Assembly (NCBI GenBank): GCA_947631845.1
Contig: CANRMY010000003.1
Span: 22,747-86,746 of the forward strand
Length of the DNA stretch: 64,000 nucleotides
Source of the DNA: an uncultured Oscillospiraceae bacterium
GTDB taxonomy: Bacteria; Bacillota; Clostridia; Oscillospirales; Oscillospiraceae
Direction of reading: 5' to 3'
The translations under genes and the position numbers were made by a program. Under the pieces are notes generated by a model. It was not told the DNA's origin, ran no database searches, and saw only the letters and a program-made list of their open reading frames with translations. This document shows, in pieces, positions 34,686 to 42,426 of this stretch; position 1 is the stretch's first letter; every line of letters begins with the position of its first letter.

Positions 34686-34906
34686 TTACCAGGGAAGAGG
34701 ACCTTCTGTGGAGATGCCTTTCTCCGTGGAATAAGCAAGACAATGGTTAAGACTCTATAATACGACGGTATCCGAAGCAACCGTAATGTCTCCGACCAGA
34801 TCGCGGCGTGCAGTGGCGAAGGCGCCTTGTTCTTCAGGGGTATCCTCTTTCCAGGCTGTTTGTCACTTCAGCCGTCGGCGTGAAGCATCTCTTGCGAGAA
34901 TAATGC
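34686..34906 (-). ncRNA. RNA-like module B, upstream of reverse transcriptase
   Basis: Minus strand: GCAT...ATGC enclosing CTCGCAAGAG, hairpin GCTTCA-CGCCGACGGC-TGAAG, TGACAAA-AGC, a variable middle with GAGAAAGGCATCTC-type stems, and the CCTGGTAA end (34686-34693). Shorter than module A. See module A for the comparison. Confidence 0.45.
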
Positions 34907-34940
34907 GTTACAGACTATTTATATATTATTTATATATGTA

Positions 34941-35756
34941 TTATTTGGCCGCCGGCAGGCCCAGGAGCCGCAGGAGCTCCTCGTCGGTGCAGACGGGGAG
35001 GGGGTGGACGTCGAAGGGGACGACGGTATATGTGCCTAATTCGTCGTCTGTGACCACGGTGTCCGGGGAGACGCGTAGGGTGGGGCGGATACCGCAGGCG
35101 CAGCCGGCATAGCAGCTGTCGATATCCCCGACGCTGGACACGATGTGTACGCTTGTTGAACTGCGATTGTTTAACAGAAAATAGGGCATGTAGGTCGCCC
35201 CGCCTCTGCTCCTGTGGAGAGAACACCGGTAGGTGGGCTGGGCGCGGACGCCCCGGAGCTTTTTGAAGATGTTGAACCGCTGCTCCCGGTCGAAAACGTC
35301 CCGGACAGACAGGAGGCGGACGCGGTCGGAGCACTCCCCACCGGGAACGGTGTAGGTCTGCTCCCGGATGCTGGCCAGCTCGTAGTCCTCGAAATAGTGC
35401 AAAAATCCGTAATGGGACTTGTACTCATATTTGGGCCAGCCAGAGAGGTTGACGGTCTCCGGCGGCGTGTCGTCGGGATGGCTCTTGGTGTACCACGTCC
35501 CGTCGAACGCCTCACTGTTCAGGAACTGGCGGAGATTGGAGAGCTTCCAATCGCTGTTGGGTTCCTTACCGTAGCCGTCGCGTGACGGCTCTTCGGCGTC
35601 AAAGCTGAGCTTATCCAGCACCTCCTCGGAGATAAAATCACAGTTTGGCGTGGCCTTTTGCCAGACGATGGGGTCCGGCTCGTCTGTGCTCCGGACACCG
35701 TACCGGCCGAGGACGAGCTTGCTGCCCAGCTTCATATGTTTTACGGTCGTCTCCAT
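34941..35756 (-). CDS. DUF6273-like protein (C-type-lectin-like fold)
   Basis: 271 aa. LKLGSKLVLGRYGV-type opening, a middle with SDWKLSNLRQFLNSEAFDGT, SDRVRLLSVRDV, and a C-terminal half ending YAGCACGIRPTLRVSPDT. This is the order seen in DUF6273 proteins, related to formylglycine-generating/C-type-lectin folds. Surface display and variable ligand binding are common for that fold, but the target is unknown. ATG 35756 follows AAGGCGGTG. Confidence 0.65.
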   Translation of the reverse strand: METTVKHMKLGSKLVLGRYGVRSTDEPDPIVWQKATPNCDFISEEVLDKLSFDAEEPSRDGYGKEPNSDWKLSNLRQFLNSEAFDGTWYTKSHPDDTPPETVNLSGWPKYEYKSHYGFLHYFEDYELASIREQTYTVPGGECSDRVRLLSVRDVFDREQRFNIFKKLRGVRAQPTYRCSLHRSRGGATYMPYFLLNNRSSTSVHIVSSVGDIDSCYAGCACGIRPTLRVSPDTVVTDDELGTYTVVPFDVHPLPVCTDEELLRLLGLPAAK

Positions 35757-35774
35757 GGGTCTCACCGCCTTTCC

Positions 35775-36065
35775 TTATTTCGATCCGATCCCGAGCAGGG
35801 ACTCGACGGACATGTCGCCGGGTGAAAAATCCGGTGTCTCCACACGGTCCTCAAACATGGAGGCCACCCATGTCCATCGGCCGTGATCCAGGTCGATATC
35901 GTAAGTCATGTCGTCATAAACATATGTGATCGTAGCGACACTGCCGCCCAAATCGATCATGTCGCCGTTGACGCCCACATCGGAGCTTCGTAACGAGGGG
36001 TAATGCCTGGCATCGGTGAGGTCGTCCCGGATGAGGACGGTGTCGCCGACTTGATATTTACGCAC
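35775..36065 (-). CDS. small KOW/SH3-like protein, paralogue 1
   Basis: 96 aa. VGDTVLIRDDL, GSVATITYVYDDMTYDIDLD and WTWVASMFEDR, ending GDMSVESLLGIGSK. The 36070-36363 and 42117-42414 products have the same order (GDTVRIREDL / GDAVKIRDNL; TARITRCFGQYKIDLDGG / ATVTGFTQSGRYRIDLDDG), so these are paralogues. A short barrel that binds nucleic acid or protein is likely. GTG start after AAAGGGGG. Confidence 0.6.
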   Translation of the reverse strand: MRKYQVGDTVLIRDDLTDARHYPSLRSSDVGVNGDMIDLGGSVATITYVYDDMTYDIDLDHGRWTWVASMFEDRVETPDFSPGDMSVESLLGIGSK

Positions 36066-36069
36066 GGTT

Positions 36070-36363
36070 TTACCCCCTTTCCCCGAGAAGCGCCCCTATG
36101 GGCATGTCGCTGGCCGTGAAATCGGGGGCGTCTCTTTCAAACATGCCGTCGACCCAGTTGTGAAAGCCGCCGTCAAGATCGATTTTGTATTGCCCGAAGC
36201 AGCGTGTGATACGCGCGGTTTGTCCGCAGTATGGCAGCATCGACTCAACAACGATATCCGACGCCGGCTCGTCGCCCTCCATATAGTAACGCGCGTCCTC
36301 CTCCAGATCCTCTCTGATGCGGACGGTGTCGCCGGGGCTGTAGAGATAGACTTTAGGCCGCAT
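36070..36363 (-). CDS. small KOW/SH3-like protein, paralogue 2
   Basis: 97 aa, see paralogue 1. Ends SDMPIGALLGERG. ATG 36363 follows AAGGGGGTG; the stop is four bases from the next start. Confidence 0.6.
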   Translation of the reverse strand: MRPKVYLYSPGDTVRIREDLEEDARYYMEGDEPASDIVVESMLPYCGQTARITRCFGQYKIDLDGGFHNWVDGMFERDAPDFTASDMPIGALLGERG

Positions 36364-36378
36364 ACGCGCACCCCCTTT

Positions 36379-37050
36379 TTAAAAAGCGTCTGTAGTAAAG
36401 TGAAACGCGTCCGCCAGGATCAGCTTCCGAAGGCCCTTCCCGTTCCAGAAGTTTACGAAATTGCTGACGCCAAGGGCGCAGATGACCCAGATGGTGGAGC
36501 ACACGGACAAGGTCACGTTGCAGGCGGACACGGGTGTCTCCGCCTTGGCCTCCTCGTGGGTGAAATCCATGGAGTTCAAAAAATCCTGTTTCATTTTGTA
36601 GTCCGACCAGTCGGCGGCAAAATGCTGGGCGTCCTCCAGGCGGGTGCGGAAGTCGAACATGGCCTTGACGTAGGGGCTGTCCAGGTGGCGCTCCACGATC
36701 CGGCGGCGAAGCTCGATGTTGTCCACGCACAGGAAGACGTAGCCGCTGAGCTGCTGTCCGTCCCAGCCCTCCGGCTGGAGCTTCAGGCCGTCCACGATAT
36801 CCGGGTTGATCTCGGTGAGGATATCCGCCAGGGCGTCCACCTTGGGCTGGCCCACATCCTTCTGGCGGAACATCTGATTGGCCAGGTTTTTCGGCTCCAC
36901 CACGTCAAAATCCCACAGGGTCATCTGGGTGACGCCGTACCGGGCCAATAGAGACGCCACCGTGGAGCCCACGGAGCCGCATCCGACAATGTGGACGCGG
37001 GCGTCGTCCTTCTCCGGCTGGAAATACTCGTAGCATTTGGAAAGATCCAT
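36379..37050 (-). CDS. PRTRC-type ThiF/E1-like adenylyltransferase
   Basis: 223 aa. Rossmann nucleotide loop VHIVGCGSVGSTVAS, the DFDVVEPKNLANQMF segment with the conserved Arg-free E1 pattern, DxxLxDx-like acidic region, and a Cys in ETPVSACNV that sits where ThiF/E1 enzymes carry the thiolating Cys. Order C-B-A-ThiF with the next three genes is that of the PRTRC cassette. It should adenylate the C-terminus of the Ub-like protein at 40364. ATG 37050 follows GGGAGGTG. Confidence 0.85.
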   Translation of the reverse strand: MDLSKCYEYFQPEKDDARVHIVGCGSVGSTVASLLARYGVTQMTLWDFDVVEPKNLANQMFRQKDVGQPKVDALADILTEINPDIVDGLKLQPEGWDGQQLSGYVFLCVDNIELRRRIVERHLDSPYVKAMFDFRTRLEDAQHFAADWSDYKMKQDFLNSMDFTHEEAKAETPVSACNVTLSVCSTIWVICALGVSNFVNFWNGKGLRKLILADAFHFTTDAF

Positions 37051-37054
37051 CCGA

Positions 37055-38020
37055 TCACCTCCCACTGTGACTGCCGTAGGGCCTGCCGAACTCGTCTAAA
37101 AACTCCTGCACGTCCATATCGTCCGCGCCGTACCAGCCGGCGCCGATCTTGCTCTTTTTCTTCTCCTTGCCGGGCTTCTTATCGCCGAGGGCCGCCGGCG
37201 CTGTGTCCTTTCCGGAAGGCTTAACGGAGCCTGAGGCCGGGGTCACAGGGGCGGACGCCCCCAGGGAACTTACGGGGGACTGGTGAGGCGGGGCCCCGTT
37301 ATAAGAACCTCCGTAATAGCTCCCGGAGTAGGATCCGCCGGAGTAGGCGCCGCCGTTATAGTAGCTGTACGGCTTGTCGGCCACCATGCTCTTGGCGTCC
37401 TTGATGAACGCGTCAAAGCTTACGGCGGCGTCCCGGATCTGCACCTCCACGTCCCTGTCCTCAAACAGCACGTTCTCACGCATATCATAGACGCGGATAT
37501 CGTGGCTGAAGGACTTGTTGTAGATCATGAAGATATAAAAGCTGTCGTCGTTCAGCTGGGAGAGGATTTCCTCCTGATGGGTGAGGTCGGTGGGGGAGGG
37601 GTTGGTGGCCATACGGACGTGGCTGTGACCCTGCATACGGATATTGCCAAAGCGCTCGTCCTCGGCGTTCTCCATCAGCCACTTGGCGTATTTCTCCGGA
37701 TCCATCTCCACCGTGGCGGCGGACACGGACTGGGGATAGACCAGGATATCGGTGATGAGATACCCCATCTTGCCGTCCGGGGCGTCGGTGCGGACGGCCA
37801 CGCCGTGCCAGGCTACCTCCTTGTCAAACTCCTGCAACAGCAGGACCATTTTCGTCCACGCCTCGCCGGTGAAATACACCACGGCCTTCCGGCCGTCGGC
37901 GGCGAAGGTCTTGGTGAAGGTCAGCTTGCCGTCGGTGAGGCGGACGTTTTTGAGATATTCCTGCAGCTCCTGACAGCATTTTTCCGCGTACTCCGGGGTG
38001 ATCCTGATCGTTTTGCTCAT
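37055..38020 (-). CDS. PRTRC protein A: JAMM/MPN metallopeptidase
   Basis: 321 aa. The JAMM set is complete: Glu in DKEVAWHG, then MQGHSHVRMATNPSPTDL, giving H-x-H...S-x-x-D. The C-terminal 110 residues are disordered: a Tyr/Gly/Ser stretch (about residues 215-245), Pro/Ser linker and a Lys block. JAMM enzymes cut isopeptide or C-terminal extensions of ubiquitin-like proteins. It lies 4 bp from the ThiF gene and 29 bp from the E2-like gene. ATG 38020 follows AAAGGAGG. Confidence 0.85.
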   Translation of the reverse strand: MSKTIRITPEYAEKCCQELQEYLKNVRLTDGKLTFTKTFAADGRKAVVYFTGEAWTKMVLLLQEFDKEVAWHGVAVRTDAPDGKMGYLITDILVYPQSVSAATVEMDPEKYAKWLMENAEDERFGNIRMQGHSHVRMATNPSPTDLTHQEEILSQLNDDSFYIFMIYNKSFSHDIRVYDMRENVLFEDRDVEVQIRDAAVSFDAFIKDAKSMVADKPYSYYNGGAYSGGSYSGSYYGGSYNGAPPHQSPVSSLGASAPVTPASGSVKPSGKDTAPAALGDKKPGKEKKKSKIGAGWYGADDMDVQEFLDEFGRPYGSHSGR

Positions 38021-38049
38021 GCGTTTTTTCCTCCTTTTACCCATTGGCG

Positions 38050-39519
38050 TTACATTTTCTTTTCCTGCGCCTCAAGCCACTTGATGGCCTCCAGAGGCTC
38101 GACGGCGCTCCCGTCGGGAAGCTCGATACACGCGCCGCTCCAATCGTTCGTACCGTAAAGGTTGGCCATGAAGTTGCGCATCACGGTGGAATCGCCCCAG
38201 TTCAGGTTCTGAGCGGAGGCGACGCACTGCTCGATGGCGCCGATGTAGTCGTTCTTTTTCAGCAGATTATTGATAACGGGGACATGACCGCTCATGCAAT
38301 GGAACATGTCGATGTGCGGGTTGGGCATGTACCCGGAAAATTCGGGCGTGGGGAAGGCGTGGTTTGTCAGAGCCGTGACGCCGTTGCGGGCGGAGAGGCG
38401 GAAGGCGGCGCAAATGCGGAGCTTCAGCTTCTCGTCCAGGAAAACGGCCTTGAGCAGCTTGACCATGCGGGCCGGGGCGATGGCGGTATACTCGTTTCCG
38501 CTGCGGTCGATGAAGACGTAGCTGTTCTTGTTTTTAAGGACGCGCTCCACGGCATCCCTGTCGTAGTAGGCCAGATACCCCTTGACGGAGAAGGTCACAT
38601 CCGTGTCGTAGACCTCCTCCAGATAGAGGCGCTTGTTCCCCAGGAAATACTCCATGACCTCGGAGCCGCCGGCCGTGCCGGAGGCGATCTTCTGCTCCAG
38701 CCCCATCAGCTTGACGCACAGATCGTTCCGCTTTGCGAGAAGCGTCTTGATGTTGTTGTTAAATTCGTCGATACGGCTGTCGGTGCTCTTCAGGTCGGAT
38801 CGGGCGCGTTCCAGCTCCTGACGCTCAAACTTGCTCTCAAACCCGGAGAGCAGACTGCGGATCCTGGCGCCCCGGAAGTCGTAGTTTTTGGCCAGCTTTT
38901 CAAGGGCGGCCTGATAGGCGGCGGGTTCCTTCTCCATAAAGGCGTGCAGGAGGCCGTTTTCCTCCTCGGTGATCCCGTCGTCGGGCTTGAAATACCAGGG
39001 GACGGAGGGCAGGATGGCCAGCTGGAGATAGTGCATCCTTTTGGTGTCCATGTTTTCCACGAACAGGACCGTATTTTTTCTTTCCTCGTTCAGGAAGCAG
39101 ACAACGGGGAAGGATTTTCGGAAGAAGGCCGTGATGATATCGAGCCTTGTATACCCGGCGTACACCTCAGTGAACTTCTCCTCCATGGTTTTCATGGTCT
39201 GGAGGTTGCCCTCCGGATCGCCCCGGAGGTTGTGGATGGCGAACATCCCACGGGTACGGCCGTCGCCGGGGTTAAAAGCGCCGCAGACGGCGCTGACGAT
39301 ATCCCGTTTGGAGACTCCGTCCAGATCCGCTTTTCTGAATCTGGAGGAGGTGTAGGAGAGTGAGACGGAATCTCCCTCCTTGAGGCGGGGCGCCAGCAAA
39401 GCCCTCATGGAGGCCAGGAAGGAGACATCTCCCAAAATGGGAGAGCCGGAGATGTTTTCGAAAACCCCTGCGGCGGCGGTGCTCGTGAAGGGTGTTTCCG
39501 TGATGGTGGTTCTGAACAT
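38050..39519 (-). CDS. PRTRC protein B: E2-like conjugating protein
   Basis: 489 aa. Residues 190-260 form a long coiled coil (ERQELERARSDLKSTDSRID). The C-terminal third has the PRTRC-B/E2-like region: PNPHIDMFHCMSGH, with a His and a Cys in the order seen in prokaryotic E2-like folds, followed by INNLLKKNDYIGAIEQC. Recognition rests on this motif and on the gene order. The N-terminal 180 residues are unassigned. It would receive the Ub-like protein from ThiF (inference). Confidence 0.7.
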   Translation of the reverse strand: MFRTTITETPFTSTAAAGVFENISGSPILGDVSFLASMRALLAPRLKEGDSVSLSYTSSRFRKADLDGVSKRDIVSAVCGAFNPGDGRTRGMFAIHNLRGDPEGNLQTMKTMEEKFTEVYAGYTRLDIITAFFRKSFPVVCFLNEERKNTVLFVENMDTKRMHYLQLAILPSVPWYFKPDDGITEEENGLLHAFMEKEPAAYQAALEKLAKNYDFRGARIRSLLSGFESKFERQELERARSDLKSTDSRIDEFNNNIKTLLAKRNDLCVKLMGLEQKIASGTAGGSEVMEYFLGNKRLYLEEVYDTDVTFSVKGYLAYYDRDAVERVLKNKNSYVFIDRSGNEYTAIAPARMVKLLKAVFLDEKLKLRICAAFRLSARNGVTALTNHAFPTPEFSGYMPNPHIDMFHCMSGHVPVINNLLKKNDYIGAIEQCVASAQNLNWGDSTVMRNFMANLYGTNDWSGACIELPDGSAVEPLEAIKWLEAQEKKM

Positions 39520-39593
39520 ATTGACACCTCACCTGTGAATTAATTTTTTCCGCCACGCCTTGGCGGAGGGACGCCAATACCCTGGCGGGGGTT

Positions 39594-40370
39594 TTATAAG
39601 GTTTCCGCCCTTATAGGGCGGAGGGATTTGCTTTTCTCTCTTTGGGTCGCCAAAGAGAGAAAAGGCAACAAAAGAGAGAAAGCGACCAGAGGGGGGCTTT
39701 CGCTTTTTCCCCCCTCTGGACTCCCCCTTTTAAAAACGACCACACAGGGGCCGCGGCCCCTATGTGGAGAACCCCGGGGGAACGCCCGCACGGGAGCTTT
39801 CCTACAACGCCGTACGGGCCGCCGCCCACGGCGGCCCATGAATTTCCGCCGCATTTCGTATAACGAACCCGTACGGGCCGGACACCCGGCCGGCCCGACG
39901 CACCGTCGAATTTCCCACACGCCCCATTCAAAAGGCTGCGGCTTCGCCGCCATTGAATTGGCGGGCCGCCAAGAGAGGCGGCCCCTACGGGTGCGTTGTT
40001 CGATAAAAATGCGGATTCGATACACGGGCCGGCCGGTGTCCGGCCCGTACGGAAGGGAATTCGGAGATTCAGCGTGTGGGCCGATGTGGTCATCGACCCC
40101 TACGGATGGCACAATCACAGCCGCACCAGCGAGGGTTAAATAGGAACGAAATCTTTAATAATAGAGCTGTGAGCGGCTAAGCGGGTTAAACGTAGAGACC
40201 ATTCGTCACAAGGGGCGCGGTGATGAATGGGACGGGGTGCGACTACTGCCCATTGTTTTTCTCTTCTTTGAAGCTTTCTTCTCTTTTGTCAACACAAAAG
40301 AGAAGAAAGCGTATTTTCCCCACCCTTTGGTAAAGGGCGGGCCGCCCCTCGCGGGGCGAGGGGTCAGGCA
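39594..40370. repeat. hairpin-array repeat, copy 5, with an insertion
   Basis: The first half (39594-39795) is close to copy 1 and the last third (about 40120-40370) to copies 3 and 4. Between them about 320 bp of GC-rich palindromes (GGGCCGCC/GGCGGCCC, GGCCGG/CCGGCC types) are inserted, including the unit shared with 15883-15930. It separates the Ub-like gene from the E2-like gene. Confidence 0.8.
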
Positions 40371-40591
40371 TTGTCAGCCTTGACGATGTTGTAGAGGAAG
40401 CACTTCTCGGTGATGCCGAAGTCGGCAAAGGTCTTGTCCAGATCGCCGGCCTTCAGGGGGCCGCCGTCCAGGGTGGTCATGCCACGGGTGTAGTCCACGC
40501 CGTTGTCCTCCAGGGCGGAACGGAGGGTGGTGTGGGCGTCGATGATGACGGTGGTGCGGTTAGCGTTATTTCCTACGGTGACACTGATCAT
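40364..40591 (-). CDS. PRTRC protein C: ubiquitin-like protein
   Basis: 75 aa, beta-grasp size and pattern: SVTVGNNANRTTVIIDAHTT (two strands), LRSALEDNG helix, GGPLKAGDLDKTFADFGI and FLYNIVKADNA. It is the third gene from ThiF in the standard PRTRC order. The C-terminus ends KADNA without Gly-Gly, so conjugation would need either trimming by the JAMM enzyme or another chemistry. ATG after GGAGAAATC. Confidence 0.75.
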   Translation of the reverse strand: MISVTVGNNANRTTVIIDAHTTLRSALEDNGVDYTRGMTTLDGGPLKAGDLDKTFADFGITEKCFLYNIVKADNA

Positions 40592-40664
40592 GATGATTTC
40601 TCCTTTAATTCAAAATATTTTTGGGGGCGAGAAGCCCTTAAATTGTGACGGATTTTACGGGAAT

Positions 40665-40697
40665 ACGAAAAATCCCATCCGGGAAAACCCGGATGGG
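40665..40697 (-). terminator. intrinsic terminator after the 40742 gene
   Basis: Minus strand CCCATCCGGGTTTTCCCGGATGGG (two 10-base arms) followed by ATTTTT. A second GC hairpin (GCGGCGTCGCG/CGCGACGCCGC) precedes it. Confidence 0.8.
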
Positions 40698-40741
40698 ACT
40701 GGGCGCTGCGGCGCGGCGTCGCGCGTTCCGCGACGCCGCAC

Positions 40742-41143
40742 TCAGGCGATGGTGATGTTGGCCTTGACGGCCTCGCGGTCGGCGGCCACGGCGGCCACGG
40801 CGTCGGAGATCTGGGCCTCCACCTTCTCCAGAGCCAGGACGGCGGAGCCGTATTTGTCCGCCACGGCGTCCTTGATGTCGGCGGCGCCGGTAGGAGCAGG
40901 CAGGGTGACGGTGGCCAGGCGCTGGTCGTCGTGGGTGACGCCGCCGAAGCTGATGCCGTAGGGGCTGACGGAGCCCTCGCCGGTGGTGGAGCCGATCTTG
41001 AAGGCGGCGACCTTCTTGCCGTTCTCGTTCTCCTCGTACAGAGTGAGAGCGGAGGGGCGATACTTCTCCAGGGTCTTGATGTCCTCCAGGGTCTGGGTGC
41101 TGGTGATGACGACTGCGTCGCCTGCGATAGTGATTCTTGCCAT
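40742..41143 (-). CDS. hypothetical protein linked to PRTRC cassette
   Basis: 133 aa. Beta-rich first half, then a helical Ala/Asp-rich C-terminus (ISDAVAAVAADREAVKANIT). It lies just before the Ub-like gene, where other PRTRC cassettes hold a further small gene, but a terminator separates the two. ATG 41143 follows AAAGGATG. Role unknown. Confidence 0.6.
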   Translation of the reverse strand: MARITIAGDAVVITSTQTLEDIKTLEKYRPSALTLYEENENGKKVAAFKIGSTTGEGSVSPYGISFGGVTHDDQRLATVTLPAPTGAADIKDAVADKYGSAVLALEKVEAQISDAVAAVAADREAVKANITIA

Positions 41144-41179
41144 GATACTACATCCTTTCATTTTTTGGGCTGTGCCCAT

Positions 41180-41451
41180 TTTTTTATGTACCCTTTGGTT
41201 GGTTATCCGCCCACGCCGCGGGGAGGCAGGGCCGTGTGGGCATAAAATCTGGCGAAGGCCTTGCGGCCTTCGCCAGATGGAAGGAGACGGGCGGCGTCAA
41301 TGCCTGAATTTTGCGAAATTCAGGCATTGACGCCTGCCGTTTTGCTCCGCGCACGGCCCGCAGGGCCGCACACTCCGCAAAACAAAAGGGATTTTTCCCG
41401 ACGTGCGTGCCGCCGGGAAAATATTAAATGGTTTGGTTTTGAAAAACTCTA
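41180..41451. other. noncoding spacer rich in perfect hairpins
   Basis: No gene. Contains CTGGCGAAGGCC/GGCCTTCGCCAG, a perfect 18-bp stem GGCGTCAATGCCTGAATT and complement (about 41294-41335), and the inverted copy (41333-41395) of the repeat at 7826-7886. Confidence 0.65.
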
Positions 41452-42042
41452 TTACATTTCGGAGTACGGGTACTCCTCGTAGTATTCGCCGCCGGTGTCG
41501 TCGTTGATGAGGTACATGGGGCGGTAGACGGAGACGCCGAAATCCATGGCCAGTATCTCGCAGACCCTATCGAGAAAATCGGCCACGTCGCTGCCCATGA
41601 GGTCGTCAACGCTCTCGCGGGGCGTCCCCAAAACGGTCTCCAGGTAGTCATAGGTGGCCTGGAGGAGCTCGTCGTCCCGTTCGTACATCTCGTCCTCGAT
41701 CTCCTGACGGGTCTTCGGGCGGGGCTCGTCCTCTTCCGGGTCCTCCGGGACGTCGTCGAACCGCTCGCCGCCGCCGTCCACCGAGACGGGGAGGAGATAC
41801 TTCACATACAGCCTTTTGGCGACGGCTGTGCTGTCGTCCTGGGAAACGGCGGATTCCTCGCACAGCTTTTGATCGCCGCGATAGACCTCGAACAGGGGCA
41901 GGCCCTTTTCCTCCGTCAGATAGACGGCGTATTTTGTATCCTTATTTTCGGCGACCAGGACTGTCTCGTCCTTGAGACGCTTCCGGTTTTTGGCGAAAAA
42001 CTGCCAGACCTCAGTGGGCGGCACGTGGATCTTAGCGCCCAT
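41452..42042 (-). CDS. hypothetical protein (196 aa)
   Basis: Opens MGAKIHVPPTEVWQFFAKN, with a strong AAGGAGG 7 bases upstream of ATG 42042. The N-terminal half is beta-rich; the middle is an acidic Pro/Glu linker and the C-terminal half is acidic and helical. In the raw sequence the frame is open back to 42414 because the upstream gene has lost its stop to a one-base insertion. Confidence 0.6.
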   Translation of the reverse strand: MGAKIHVPPTEVWQFFAKNRKRLKDETVLVAENKDTKYAVYLTEEKGLPLFEVYRGDQKLCEESAVSQDDSTAVAKRLYVKYLLPVSVDGGGERFDDVPEDPEEDEPRPKTRQEIEDEMYERDDELLQATYDYLETVLGTPRESVDDLMGSDVADFLDRVCEILAMDFGVSVYRPMYLINDDTGGEYYEEYPYSEM

Positions 42043-42116
42043 AGCGGCACCTCCTTTTGAAATATTCGGACGCCCTCTCGACGGAGAGGGGCTTTTGGTA
42101 ATACAATACCACGCGA

Positions 42117-42414
42117 TCACTCCTTTCCAAACGCGAAAAAGGGTTTCGATGGGCATGTCGGAGGCCGGAAAATCCCCGCTGTCGGCGGGGGCGGGGCCTT
42201 GGAACATTTTATCCGTCCAGCTCCAGAACCCGTCATCCAGGTCGATGCGGTAACGGCCGCTCTGCGTAAACCCGGTGACTGTGGCGGTCCTTCCGCGCAG
42301 GCGGGTCATTTCCCCGGTCGTGCCCGCGGCGTTACTGCCATCTGCCATAGGGTAGACTCCGGAACACGTAAGATTGTCCCGGATCTTTACGGCGTCGCCG
42401 ATGCTGTATAACAC
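42117..42414 (-). pseudogene. KOW/SH3-like paralogue 3, frameshifted at its end
   Basis: About 98 aa, same layout as the 35775 and 36070 products. The last codons read ETLFRVWKG in the raw frame and run into the next gene. Removing one T from the T5 run near 42146 gives ETLFAFGKE followed by a stop at 42117-42119, matching the LLGFGKE end of the 43425 product. The GTG start follows AAGGAGG. A 26-codon GTG frame at 42032-42112 lies in the gap, of doubtful status. Confidence 0.65.
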
Positions 42415-42426
42415 AAGACCGCCTCC

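Noticed and set aside
33001..35756. A diversity-generating retroelement made of the RT and the lectin-like DUF6273 gene.
   Set aside because: The RT has QGxxxSP rather than the DGR-type SQ motif, no Avd gene is present, and no near-identical template repeat to the 3' end of the lectin-like gene is visible.
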